Shown piece by piece: positions 22,701-30,602 of a stretch of 44,218 nt of DNA. Where the stretch lies: IMG/VR virus record IMGVR_UViG_3300009550_000024, positions 1 to 44,218 of that record; one strand, written 5' to 3'. Source of the stretch: a virus. Positions within the stretch are counted from its first letter, which is position 1, and the number at the start of each line of letters is the position of its first letter. The translations under genes were made by a program, and so were the position numbers. The notes under the pieces are model-generated. The model ran no database searches, was not told the origin of the DNA, and saw only the letters and a list, made by a program, of their open reading frames with translations.

Positions 22701-24822
22701 TTTCTCCATCTGATACTTTTTGAGCAGTTTCTCCTTCTAATAAACAGAAAAATTCAGTAGAGTCATTTTTATCAGGCTCAGCTCTAATAAAAAATAAAGT
22801 ATCATAATTTAATTTAGATGGCTTGATAGCAAACTTATAATACTTTGCCCAAGATGGTGGTTTTTGAGAAACTGGAATATTTACTTGGGCTTTATTAATT
22901 AATACAGAATTAGAAGCAGGTACATTAATACTACTATCTAAACTAACTAATGCAGTACTAGACCTAGCATAATCATCCATATAAACTATTGCTACATCAT
23001 AATCTCTATTACTGTGCAAACTTTCTTTACCTCTATTTGAACTAATAGTAAAGAAACTAGGATTAGTTTCAGGATCTGCAAATTCAAATCCTTCAAATGA
23101 CGTATTCCCAGTCTGCTCATAAACAGCCATTAAAGCTTGTAAACTTACTTCTGTTGGGCTGGTCATTGTAAACGCCTCTACAAATCCCGTTTGTCCTGTT
23201 GGATAAGAAGGAGCTGCAGGTGAAGCTGTAGCAACAGCAGCATTTGGAACGGCTGAATTAACTGCAGTTACACTTACACTAACTCCTCCTGCGGTGTTAA
23301 TAGCACTATTATTTAATAAATTACTATTAAATTGGTCTGTTGCTGTAACACCTGTAGCAGCACTAGTAAAAGTTTTAAAAGCAGGAGAGGGGTCAGTGCC
23401 TAATCCTGTTCCAATTAAATTTTTAAAATCATTACTACCTACAAATGAAGCCACATCAGCATAAGTATCTGTCAATTGAATAGTAGAAGTAATGGTAAAT
23501 GAAAAATCAGAAGACCTTGTTAAGTTTAATATTCCAGAGTTTCGATTATACATATTAGCACCACTAGATAAACTTGTAAAAGTAGCTGTAAAAGAAACAA
23601 AAGCTCCTTGGTTAAATTGTGTTAAACCAAAGTCATAAACTGCTTTTGATTTATCTACACTTATGGTACTAGCACTTGAACTACCATTAAGAACCTGATA
23701 GTCTGAAGATAGTAATTTACCTTGAATTTGATTAGGTATATTAACTAAACTAGTTACATAATCTAATTTAACATCTAACCCACTACTATCTTTCATATCA
23801 TATCCATCTACATAATTACCTAACATTAATCTGTTTCCAGATTGTGTCAAAGCCTTCGCTTTTAATGGAATGGCATCATAAAGTCTTGAAGATTCATTTG
23901 CTGAAAGAACACTAAATACTTCTTTATTTCTAAAAAATATAGATTGAGTAGTATTATCTGCCCATCCTAAATCTGATTTACTATATCTATCTATTACTTT
24001 AATTACTAAACTTGAACTTTCTTTATAACAAACTTCTATTTCTTTTACTAAAGAAGAACCTGTATTAAAAAAAACAGTGGCTGCATTATATGCATTAACC
24101 ATTGATTCATTTTTAATAGTATTAAAATCTATTTCTACAGGAATCTCATTTTTAGGCTCAAAAGCAGGTGAGCTAAATGGAGATAAAGCAGAGTACTCTC
24201 CATCTTCATATCTAAACCTGTATGCAAAAGAAATAAATTTATCTGTTAAAAAGCTTTGATCATCGTTATCAGCACTAGATAAAGTAAAGGTTGGTGGATT
24301 TATAGGTGGTTTTACTATTAATTTAATCTCATCTGCTGTTATTTGGTCTACACCACCAATAGGAAATGCGTAAGACCTATCTACATTTATTTTTCTAGGT
24401 GGATTTAAATTATCCGTAAATATTAAAAATCTATCTATTAATTCAACTCCTGTTATTAAATAACTAGGATTAAAATTAAGAATAGTAGTAGATATAATAT
24501 GATATATCGTAACAGAAGTTTTTACATTGAACGAAACAATTAAATCAACTACTCCAGGATCAGTAATAAACCAATAAATAGTTTCATCAGAATCATCTGC
24601 ATAAGAACCAATACAAAGTGCATTAGCACTCAATGCCACTCCTTGATTAGTAATATTGGTTAATAAAGTATTCCCTTTGGTATTCTCTAAAGTTCCAATC
24701 TCAGAATCTTCTGTGGAACCTAATCTAGCATTTAATGCATCTACATATTCTCCAGGAGGTAGTATCCTTTCGTCAGTAGACTTATTCATTACGCCTTTAA
24801 AGAATAAACTATTTAATTGCAT
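19741..24822 (-). CDS. Tail nozzle-like beta-propeller protein with long C-terminal extension (1693 aa)
   Basis: The N-terminus (MQLNSLFFKGVMNKSTDERILPP in two parts, then YVDALNARLGSTEDSEIG) and blade-like repeats (ETIYWFITDP, DRFLIFTDNLNPPRKINVD) resemble nozzle or stabilisation proteins of podoviruses. A second propeller-like stretch lies around NDLLVLQEDKVSYVLVN and YDKYFTDAKRGAVIKLSG (about residues 1215-1300). Beyond about 1350 the chain consists of Thr/Ser-rich beta-sandwiches and ends with a domain starting GSSGTYYLDAAVPSEATAVY. It is about twice the T7 nozzle length (gp12, about 794 aa), with inserted and appended adhesion-like domains. The nozzle role is inferred from fold pattern and position after the connectors. 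Confidence 0.65.
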   Translation of the reverse strand: MQLNSLFFKGVMNKSTDERILPPGEYVDALNARLGSTEDSEIGTLENTKGNTLLTNITNQGVALSANALCIGSYADDSDETIYWFITDPGVVDLIVSFNVKTSVTIYHIISTTILNFNPSYLITGVELIDRFLIFTDNLNPPRKINVDRSYAFPIGGVDQITADEIKLIVKPPINPPTFTLSSADNDDQSFLTDKFISFAYRFRYEDGEYSALSPFSSPAFEPKNEIPVEIDFNTIKNESMVNAYNAATVFFNTGSSLVKEIEVCYKESSSLVIKVIDRYSKSDLGWADNTTQSIFFRNKEVFSVLSANESSRLYDAIPLKAKALTQSGNRLMLGNYVDGYDMKDSSGLDVKLDYVTSLVNIPNQIQGKLLSSDYQVLNGSSSASTISVDKSKAVYDFGLTQFNQGAFVSFTATFTSLSSGANMYNRNSGILNLTRSSDFSFTITSTIQLTDTYADVASFVGSNDFKNLIGTGLGTDPSPAFKTFTSAATGVTATDQFNSNLLNNSAINTAGGVSVSVTAVNSAVPNAAVATASPAAPSYPTGQTGFVEAFTMTSPTEVSLQALMAVYEQTGNTSFEGFEFADPETNPSFFTISSNRGKESLHSNRDYDVAIVYMDDYARSSTALVSLDSSINVPASNSVLINKAQVNIPVSQKPPSWAKYYKFAIKPSKLNYDTLFFIRAEPDKNDSTEFFCLLEGETAQKVSDGEIYTVKADIDGPKSSYVEATCLEKTTNPNIDTASPSYPGPGPYAKFSPGNEYRINNPDLINEKSINKEKNALIPTRGIDAVTSLATGTNNPFSNTTISTGTDVTIKIKCERADDQPGAVLSNAALVQNLQTGFNNKENKNKFSNLIATRRADKDYSAGTLQANLNQMVIDQFTNASGFFSNDDISYGGNDGEKFRYKLDTITITNDNTPAIPNQDTSDYGVHIVSFDTKSSGGSTVQGIGVRSGFECRVNYITNGTSKVSIQVKISNIPDGLFVLETDGEDAADEIYYEGNQVFEITNDLHTGSVQNQNTWTFYDNAQNAAYRSSQALPASQFYGGNLALTSTGGTADNAPFEVGDTVNVQQTNLSPTNPQYNGLHTVLEKPDAKTIVLSVAFGSATPVEGGTVNADAIIVTNFFNCYAWGNGMESCKIQDSFKEDAVNIGERTYTLALSEFKQKRRNASITYSGVYNDETKLNRLNEFNLGILNFKDLNEDFGNIELLKARQNDLLVLQEDKVSYVLVNKNLLTTAAGQSDVTSTPTVLGKQITRLEEYGISHNPESYAEFGYDKYFTDAKRGAVIKLSGSSYSNESLEVISQAGMRSYFRDLFIADFNTQKIGGYDPYMNEYVLSSNNKTLPVDTQVVACGSELEFNNQTSSFTYTVNLGNSMGTTDIDYNVTSGNIDISVTYDGNSATSGSVTGLGTFQFSKNKPTVDTASITVSIIGTSANYSITVDCPDANVINVYQICINSEFTGLAPSIHNQYEWVSTSLTPTVSSPLINQPVTFTNVATGTGSGTQRVAQYQVYSSQVAVGTTPTPNAIITVKSAKTGSDTFDFNTNNGNRLLHLLSSTTYANTQTGINNLLTAAASNNLTISNTSTGVFEGSLTYTNTGTIPVSNLYLIYDYRTSTSVSLSFGSTESIVCGGSGSSGTYYLDAAVPSEATAVYNDAAMTVPAAAGYYLYVNPNPTVADTYWLRQDANGVIVQVSECSS

Positions 24823-24823
24823 A

Positions 24824-25747
24824 TTACTTTATAATCTTATCCTGGCCTCTTAAATTCATAAGTAGTCTTCCAGGGTGAATGTTACTCATTCTTATTTTGG
24901 CATTTCTTAATAGTGCTGACTTGCTTTTTCTGTATCGGTTTATAATGTATTCTGGTTCGTTTAGTTTAGTATTTAATATAGAATAACTTATATAAGAGTA
25001 TAAAAACTCTTCAAACATTTTATTTACAGTAACTAAAGAGTCATTACCATTTTCCATACCATCTGAAACATATTCTAATATAACAGATCTATTAGCTGCT
25101 CCTGAACTAAAATTAATAACGCCACCCTTACTATCTATTTTAAATGTAGGTAGTGCGTTAGCAGTCTCAGTATTTAAACCAAACCTTTTTCCTACAGCAT
25201 AATCAAAGTACCAGCATCCATCTATGCACCACCCTTCCATATTGTCGTAAGGGCTATTTTTATTTAAATAAATACTTTTTTTAGTATTATTAATTCTTTC
25301 TAAATCAATAGTAGAGTTTTCTGGTTTTAATACATTACCATCTTGATCAAATAAAATCTTATTATTATTGTCTTGAAGATAAGCCTCTGCGTAATTAGTT
25401 TGAATATTTTCTGTTAAAGGAAATAAATAACCGTTATGATATATAGATACTCTTACCCAGTTTATGTAATCTGATGGTAATATATATCTTAGATTATCTC
25501 CTACATCTAACTGTAATATTTTTATTTCTTTGAATGCATCGTAGTTTAATTCTTGTATTGCTCTTTTAGCGTGAAATAAAATTTGATATCTATCTACATT
25601 GTTAATTAATTTGTTGTTGCCAACGTACATTAACATATAGTTATTTACGATATCCTGTAAAGAAACATATTGGTAAGAACCCCAGTTAGCATTCTCAGGA
25701 ACATTACCATTGTTTTCATAATATTGATATTGTGATATATAAGCCAT
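24824..25747 (-). CDS. Head-tail connector / tail tubular protein, gp4/gp11-like (307 aa)
   Basis: The chain begins MAYISQYQYYENNGN and has a helical segment DRYQILFHAKRAIQELNYDA, followed by beta-rich parts (LRYILPSDYINWVRVSIYHN). The C-terminus is helical (EEFLYSYISYSILNTKL, then RYRKSKSALLRNAKIR). This order (helical ring domain, then beta domain with LPxDY) is usual for adaptor proteins joining the portal to the nozzle, such as P22 gp4 or T7 gp11, and is also seen in crAss-like phages. Its ATG shares one base with the preceding stop. Function is inferred from pattern and neighbourhood. Confidence 0.65.
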   Translation of the reverse strand: MAYISQYQYYENNGNVPENANWGSYQYVSLQDIVNNYMLMYVGNNKLINNVDRYQILFHAKRAIQELNYDAFKEIKILQLDVGDNLRYILPSDYINWVRVSIYHNGYLFPLTENIQTNYAEAYLQDNNNKILFDQDGNVLKPENSTIDLERINNTKKSIYLNKNSPYDNMEGWCIDGCWYFDYAVGKRFGLNTETANALPTFKIDSKGGVINFSSGAANRSVILEYVSDGMENGNDSLVTVNKMFEEFLYSYISYSILNTKLNEPEYIINRYRKSKSALLRNAKIRMSNIHPGRLLMNLRGQDKIIK

Positions 25748-26676
25748 TAACTATTTTCTTGTACCATTTCCATTTTTTGCTGTGCATCAGCTACTTGAAC
25801 TACTTCAGATTCTCTAATAGATAAACCAGCATATTTTAAAATACTTATTACTAAATCCGTTTCGTCTGACAGCGGTAGCTCAAAGTCTTGATAATCTGCT
25901 TGAGATTGATCAAAAAGAGGTTGACCACCACTAAGAGAAGTAAAAGTCCATTTAGGGTCTTTTGGATATCTAACATATTGAGTTTGTAAATCAGCTGGTC
26001 CAGATATAGTAGTTGGATAAGCAGTAACGTTGTTGCCTTCTAAAACATAAGCTGGATATTGTGTAGTAGGAGCTGTTAAGTTAGAGTTAGTTAAATAAAA
26101 TATTTTATTTTGATGCACTCTTTCTACTTCACTAATATTATCATTATTATAAATTACATAATTTTCTCCGCTTACTATTATGTCACTACTTAAAGTAAGT
26201 GATGTATTAGCAACTGCTGTTACAAAAGCAGATGTGGAGTCAGTGGTATTTACTACTATGTCACCTATATTTACTACTCCTAAAAAGTTAGCATCCACAT
26301 CATCTAATTTACCTACAGTAGTTCCCGTAGTAGTTCCTGAAGCTAACTGAGTAGAGTAATAGAATATTTTATTAATTAAATAATAATCAGTAGGAAGCGA
26401 ATAAATATTGGCATTAACTCTAGTTAAGAATGACGTAACTGAAAAACTATCTATTACTTCTTCTATTCCTTTGGTAATGTCAGCATATCCCGTTCCAGAT
26501 AGTCTAGTAAGTCTGTTGTTCTCTTTATTTATTTGATTATTATACTGGTAAAAATAATCTTCAAATATATCTAATTGTGCTTGTTTTGCGAAAAGGTTAA
26601 AGTCACTGGGAGATATGTATCCGTAATTATTTTTATTCAGTATAGAAAGAACAGTATTTCTAACAGAATTTATCAT
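25747..26676 (-). CDS. Second head-tail connector-like protein (309 aa)
   Basis: Beginning MINSVRNTVLSILNKNNYGY, it has SPSDFNLFAKQAQLDIFEDY (about 22-41), typical of phage adaptor or ring proteins, then a YSLPTDYYLI segment like the LPSDY of the next gene. Residues about 110-170 hold a small beta insert (VGKLDDVDANFLGVVNIGD...). The C-terminal helix contains LVISILKYAGLSIRE. It has its own promoter-like box (26693-26700) just after a strong terminator, so it starts the tail transcription unit. The two connector genes are likely diverged relatives. Confidence 0.6.
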   Translation of the reverse strand: MINSVRNTVLSILNKNNYGYISPSDFNLFAKQAQLDIFEDYFYQYNNQINKENNRLTRLSGTGYADITKGIEEVIDSFSVTSFLTRVNANIYSLPTDYYLINKIFYYSTQLASGTTTGTTVGKLDDVDANFLGVVNIGDIVVNTTDSTSAFVTAVANTSLTLSSDIIVSGENYVIYNNDNISEVERVHQNKIFYLTNSNLTAPTTQYPAYVLEGNNVTAYPTTISGPADLQTQYVRYPKDPKWTFTSLSGGQPLFDQSQADYQDFELPLSDETDLVISILKYAGLSIRESEVVQVADAQQKMEMVQENS

Positions 26677-26692
26677 CTAAAATCTTTTGATA

Positions 26693-26700
26693 CAAAGATA
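26693..26700 (-). promoter_or_regulatory. Bacteroidota -7 promoter box TATCTTTG
   Basis: On the minus strand TATCTTTG fits TAnnTTTG and lies 16 nt upstream of the ATG at 26676, just past the T-run of the terminator. No TTG is seen at -33. It would restart transcription for connectors, nozzle and internal virion genes. Confidence 0.6.
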
Positions 26701-26703
26701 AGC

Positions 26704-26738
26704 AAAAAAAAAGAGGTCCTAATGTTTTTTAGAACCTC
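26704..26738 (-). terminator. Intrinsic terminator after the 101-aa gene
   Basis: On the minus strand GAGGTTCT (26738-26731) pairs with AGGACCTC (26720-26713), an 8-bp stem with one G-U pair and a 10-nt loop, followed by nine Ts (26712-26704). This is a textbook rho-independent terminator, placed 27 nt after the stop codon of the 101-aa gene. Confidence 0.88.
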
Positions 26739-26764
26739 CCTTGTATTTTAAAAATTATCAATAA

Positions 26765-27070
26765 TTAACCGAATGTTAAACCAGAAATTTCTGGTACTCC
26801 ACCAGCAGCATCTGCAATTCCAGCTAAACTTAATTGAAAAGATGGTTTTGTCCAAGCTAATTGTAAAGCTTTTAACATAGCATCTTCAATAGCATCTCTA
26901 ACATCTTCATTGTTAGCGGCCATTGTGTCGTGAGCTACCTCTACGTGTTTTCCTGATGTATAATGAATTTTAACTGATGTAGTACTTTCTTGCTCTACAA
27001 TAGCTACATCATTTATAAGCACTAATTGGTTTTGCTCATTTTTGACGGGTATACTTAAGTATTTTTGCAT
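26765..27070 (-). CDS. Small virion protein, monocistronic (101 aa)
   Basis: The frame MQKYLSIPVKNEQNQLVLIN... is beta-rich in its first half (VKIHYTSGKHVEVAH), then helical (DVRDAIEDAMLKALQLAW), and ends in a Gly-rich tail (AAGGVPEISGLTFG). Similar short 'KYLxIPV' proteins occur beside capsid genes of marine phages as I recall. It has its own promoter-like box, operator-like palindrome and intrinsic terminator, so it is probably expressed alone and abundantly. A capsid decoration or cement protein is a reasonable inference, not a demonstrated function. Confidence 0.7.
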   Translation of the reverse strand: MQKYLSIPVKNEQNQLVLINDVAIVEQESTTSVKIHYTSGKHVEVAHDTMAANNEDVRDAIEDAMLKALQLAWTKPSFQLSLAGIADAAGGVPEISGLTFG

Positions 27071-27099
27071 AATAAAAAAATTTATGTGTTAATAAAAAG

Positions 27100-27107
27100 C
27101 AAAGATA
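27100..27107 (-). promoter_or_regulatory. Bacteroidota -7 promoter box TATCTTTG
   Basis: TATCTTTG lies on the minus strand 29 nt upstream of the ATG at 27070. It belongs to a 91-nt gap that also holds a palindrome at the position expected for the -33 element. It would drive the 101-aa gene. Confidence 0.65.
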
Positions 27108-27123
27108 GTCTATTTTTTTTTAC

Positions 27124-27154
27124 TGTGTTAGTGTGTTAACACACTGTGTTAACA
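27124..27154. promoter_or_regulatory. Palindromic operator-like cluster of TGTGTTA repeats
   Basis: A perfect 16-bp palindrome AGTGTGTTAACACACT (27130-27145) lies within three direct TGTGTTA copies (from 27124, 27132 and 27145), two of which extend to TGTGTTAACA. It covers the region about 17-45 bp upstream of the TATCTTTG box, where -33 contacts would be. There is no T-tract on the minus strand after it, so it is not a normal terminator. A regulator-binding site is the favoured reading. Confidence 0.6.
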
Positions 27155-27161
27155 TACCTTA

Positions 27162-27905
27162 CTAACTCTTTAACATATCTTGAAATGCTTTGTATATCTC
27201 AACACCTTCATCTCTTTGAAAAAACCCAGCTACTGTTTGTATGTGGTCTTCACCAAAAGGAACCATTAATAGTTTAGTCTTTTTACTTTTAAGATTGTAG
27301 TAAACATCCTTACCATTGTTTCTTAAACTTAATAATCCTTTATCAAATATTTTAACTACAGTATCTTGTAATTCCAACATTGGATCATTAATGGCATCTA
27401 AAAAGTCAACAGGATTATTTTTAGCAAATAATATGACATCTCTTTTTAACTCAGATGTAGTAAGTATTCTAGTGTCTAAATCTAAATATACTCTAGCTAA
27501 TGTTTCCATTTGATCTATAGTTAATTCAGACGCTTGTTTGAATGCTTTAGATTCTATTTCTAAATACTCTACTTCTTTTTGAGCATCTGCTTCTTTATCT
27601 ATTTCTTCAAACATTACACCATTGTCTGGATGGTAATGTAAAAATTCCTGTAACACAGGATTATTTTTAGCAACAAACAACATTCCATCTTCAAATATAA
27701 CAGGTTCTAAAACAGCGTTGCTGTCCTGCTCATCCTCAAAAGGACTTTTTTGATTAGAAGCGTAACGTAAAGGTCTATTGTGAGTGCCATCAAAATGTAA
27801 TAATGGCTTTCTTCTTGTGTTTCTAGAATTAAGTGTGAAACTTAATGGTTGTTTATCATTTTTTAATTTATAAACACGGTCTTTTAATTCTTTCTTTTTT
27901 TTCAT
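27162..27905 (-). CDS. Conserved phage protein of unknown function (247 aa)
   Basis: A charged, mostly helical protein starting MKKKKELKDRVYKLKNDKQP. It has RNTRRKPLLHFDGTHNRPLRY (in two parts) and KSPFEDEQD near the N-terminus, and helical ELTIDQMETLARVYLDLD and NPVDFLDAINDPMLELQ segments later. It lies directly after the capsid gene and its terminator, with a TTAAATCAAATG start leader but no obvious -7 box. I recall similar proteins near capsid genes of Bacteroidota phages without known function. A virion or morphogenesis role is inferred from position. Confidence 0.65.
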   Translation of the reverse strand: MKKKKELKDRVYKLKNDKQPLSFTLNSRNTRRKPLLHFDGTHNRPLRYASNQKSPFEDEQDSNAVLEPVIFEDGMLFVAKNNPVLQEFLHYHPDNGVMFEEIDKEADAQKEVEYLEIESKAFKQASELTIDQMETLARVYLDLDTRILTTSELKRDVILFAKNNPVDFLDAINDPMLELQDTVVKIFDKGLLSLRNNGKDVYYNLKSKKTKLLMVPFGEDHIQTVAGFFQRDEGVEIYKAFQDMLKS

Positions 27906-27924
27906 TTGATTTAATTTAAAGTTT

Positions 27925-27952
27925 AAAAAATAGGAGGGGATTGCTCCCCTCC
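27925..27952 (-). terminator. Intrinsic terminator after the major capsid gene
   Basis: On the minus strand GGAGGGGA (27952-27945) pairs with TCCCCTCC (27940-27933) around a 4-nt loop, followed by TATTTTTT (27932-27925). The GC-rich 8-bp stem in an AT-rich genome is striking. It lies 13 nt after the capsid stop codon. Confidence 0.9.
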
Positions 27953-27965
27953 ATAAATTATGTTA

Positions 27966-29390
27966 TTATTTAAACAATACGAAATTGTTTGCACCCATAA
28001 CACATAGTGCTCTTTCTGATAAGAAATGAACTTCCATCACGTCTTTTCCAGTCGTTCTTGCACCACCAGCAGAACCAGTAACCCAAGTTTTATAACGTCT
28101 GTCTTCCATTTCTGAAGCTCTATATCTTACGTGTAAGAATGGTCTCTTAGCGTTTCTTCCTAATACTTGGTCGTAAACATTAGTTGAACCAGCTGGTACT
28201 AATACACCATCAATAGCTCCACCAACTAAACCACCTCTCATAGTAGGATCGTTAAGATATTTCCAATCTGACTTATAGAAATCATATGCTCTTCTGAATC
28301 CAGTAAATCCTAGGTTTAATGCCATCTCTTCGTCATTATCAAATAATCCGTAAGATGAACCACCAGCACCATAAGAGTTCTGAGCAGCTAACATATCATC
28401 AATCTCAAAAGATGTTTGTCTGTTTAAGAAAAGAACATTTTCTTCAATAGCTCCTTGCTTATCTAACCTTTCAATAATAGCATCAAAATCAGATAAAGCA
28501 GTAATAGCTCCTGTGAAAATATTACCTCTTGATTCAATAGCAGAAAACAATCCTTCAGACCCTTTGACATCAGCAATAGCTCCTGATCCAGCTTCAGCTT
28601 TAACAGCTTCCACCATTGCAGTTTCTAAATAGTCTTCAAACCTCATTCTTGTTTCGTGCTCTGCTTTTAAATACCATAAGTATCCATCAGCTCCATCTTC
28701 AGTAGATACTTCTACCCACCCGATTTGAGCCATATCAGAACCGTTAACAGCATATTTATCTTTTATGATAATAGGGCTGTTTTCTAAAATAGTATCAAAT
28801 GGCTCTAATGAACCTTCCATTGCGTCAGTTCCTTTGTTAAATTCAGAACCATAAATGAAAACACTTACTCTTTCAGTTAAAGTTACGCCAGTACCAACAC
28901 CAGTATATCCACCAGCTTCAAAAAGTTTTACTGTAAACTTATTATTTGGTAAATCAAGACTTGTGACAATACCTTTATTAGAAATACTAGCAAAACCAGC
29001 GTTTCCAGATATCATAACTGTTTGTCCTACTCTAATAGCTATTTGAGATGCTGTAGCTGGAGCCATAACTTGATTAGCAGGGATTAACACATCATCTACT
29101 TCAAATACAACAGTATCAGCAGCAGCTGCATTAGCAGTTTTTACGTCTGTATATTTAATGTGCAATCTACCTTGTTCTGCCCATTTAATAAGGTCAGAGT
29201 TAGAAGGCATCTCAGCACCCACCATTCTAAGGAATGAAGAAATAGTTCTATTACCATATCTTTCAAACTCCTTTTCATAGGTGTCTGGCAAGTATTGATT
29301 CAAAAAATCAAAACTTGTCATATAGTTTGTTGCGGTTGGCACTCTAGTAGCACTTGGCTGTAGAGCGAAACCTGGTATATTTAAACTCAT
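27966..29390 (-). CDS. Major capsid protein (HK97-fold type)
   Basis: The 474-aa product (MSLNIPGFALQPSATRVPTA...) sits just after the scaffold-like gene and two genes after the portal, has a strong terminator behind it, and is the right length for a capsid subunit. Helical TSFDFLNQYLPDTYEKEFE near the N-terminus, beta insert segments (about 95-165), VFIYGSEFNKGTDAMEG and a C-terminal VMEVHFLSERALCVMGA fit HK97-type capsids of Bacteroidota podoviruses. The predicted scaffold gene lies 24 nt upstream. Assignment is by context plus pattern; no structure can be verified here. Confidence 0.82.
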   Translation of the reverse strand: MSLNIPGFALQPSATRVPTATNYMTSFDFLNQYLPDTYEKEFERYGNRTISSFLRMVGAEMPSNSDLIKWAEQGRLHIKYTDVKTANAAAADTVVFEVDDVLIPANQVMAPATASQIAIRVGQTVMISGNAGFASISNKGIVTSLDLPNNKFTVKLFEAGGYTGVGTGVTLTERVSVFIYGSEFNKGTDAMEGSLEPFDTILENSPIIIKDKYAVNGSDMAQIGWVEVSTEDGADGYLWYLKAEHETRMRFEDYLETAMVEAVKAEAGSGAIADVKGSEGLFSAIESRGNIFTGAITALSDFDAIIERLDKQGAIEENVLFLNRQTSFEIDDMLAAQNSYGAGGSSYGLFDNDEEMALNLGFTGFRRAYDFYKSDWKYLNDPTMRGGLVGGAIDGVLVPAGSTNVYDQVLGRNAKRPFLHVRYRASEMEDRRYKTWVTGSAGGARTTGKDVMEVHFLSERALCVMGANNFVLFK

Positions 29391-29414
29391 TGTTTTTTAT
29401 TTTTAATGTTTAAC

Positions 29415-30557
29415 TTATTTATTTTTTGGTGACCTAATTGTCAATCCTCGCCTAGACGAGGGAGTCGTAGCTTTAACACTAAATCCTTGTTTTGATGTCA
29501 CTTGCGGAGTTTGCCTCATATCTAAATTTATATTTTTAGATTTTTTAGCAGACTCATTAACCGCTGATGCCACCCCTTGCTCGTAAAAATACTTTGCGAA
29601 CTTTTCAGGATTCATTGCCATTGACAACGACTTGTGATATCCAACTACATCAGATATCTCTCCTTGATCATTAGTAAACTTTGATATAAAGTTCATAATG
29701 TCAGATTGAGATTTCTTCAGTTCGTTGAAATCGCCAGGAGAATAAACATATTCTTTATCACTGATGTTAAACTTAAAACCTTTAAATTCTTCAGTAAACA
29801 ATTTATTGGTGTTCTCCTGAAAACTTTCAGACCGCTTTCGCATTAATCCTTCAGTTTCCTTGGATTTCTCCACTTGTTCTTGATAAGCTTTAAACCTCTG
29901 TTGGTCTTCATCAGAAAACGTAGTGCCCATTGACTCAACAGGAACTTTATATTTTTCTTTTTGACTTTCAAAGTGTTTTAAAGCCTTCGCAAGCTCTTTT
30001 TTCTTATCTATGCTTTTCTTTTTTATTTCATCTTCCGAATCAACTTCAGGGTCAGTTCCGAATCTAGAATTAAGTAAATAATCTATTTCTTCCTTGTCTA
30101 AGCCTTCTTCAATTTCTGAATAATACATAGATAATACTTGATCAGGATTTTCTTTACTATAATCTTTATTGATTTTAGCAAAGTCTTCAAATCCACGACC
30201 AGTCTCTTTTTTATACTGTAAGTAAGTTGCTACATCTGCAGGCAACTCTTCTTGCTCTCTTTTAGCAAGCAGGTCATCAATAGAATTAACTTCCTTACTG
30301 TATTTCTCTCTAATAAATGAAAGAACTTCTTGTTCACCCATTTGTGGTTTTTCTTCCACTATAGGCTCTTCTTTAATTGGTTCTTCAGCTTTAATAGGTT
30401 CTTCTGTTTTAGATTCACCTATATTAACTGCTTCTACCTTAGTTTCTTCTGCAGTTTCACCGCTTACTTCGGCTTCGTGCTTTTGTAATAATTCTTCTTC
30501 TACTTGTGCCTTAGACTTTTGCGGTCCAGCATCATACTCTTTTACTTTAATTTCCAT
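29415..30557 (-). CDS. Capsid scaffolding protein (380 aa)
   Basis: Acidic and almost entirely helical. The first 90 residues are a disordered Glu/Lys/Pro repeat region (TEEPIKAEEPIKEEPIVEEK), then long charged helices, ending in a basic tail (TPSSRRGLTIRSPKNK). This composition with a basic C-terminus that can bind the capsid subunit is characteristic of scaffolds, and the gene is between portal and capsid. It is preceded by its own promoter-like box and an AAATCAAATG leader. No protease domain is visible. Confidence 0.75.
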   Translation of the reverse strand: MEIKVKEYDAGPQKSKAQVEEELLQKHEAEVSGETAEETKVEAVNIGESKTEEPIKAEEPIKEEPIVEEKPQMGEQEVLSFIREKYSKEVNSIDDLLAKREQEELPADVATYLQYKKETGRGFEDFAKINKDYSKENPDQVLSMYYSEIEEGLDKEEIDYLLNSRFGTDPEVDSEDEIKKKSIDKKKELAKALKHFESQKEKYKVPVESMGTTFSDEDQQRFKAYQEQVEKSKETEGLMRKRSESFQENTNKLFTEEFKGFKFNISDKEYVYSPGDFNELKKSQSDIMNFISKFTNDQGEISDVVGYHKSLSMAMNPEKFAKYFYEQGVASAVNESAKKSKNINLDMRQTPQVTSKQGFSVKATTPSSRRGLTIRSPKNK

Positions 30558-30576
30558 TTGATTTGATTTTATTATG

Positions 30577-30584
30577 CAAAGTTA
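30577..30584 (-). promoter_or_regulatory. Bacteroidota -7 promoter box TAACTTTG
   Basis: TAACTTTG on the minus strand lies 19 nt upstream of the scaffold ATG, in the 45-nt gap after the portal gene. It would give a scaffold-capsid transcript that ends at the terminator behind the capsid gene. No -33 TTG is evident. Confidence 0.6.
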
Positions 30585-30602
30585 CTAATTATTTTATTTA
30601 TT

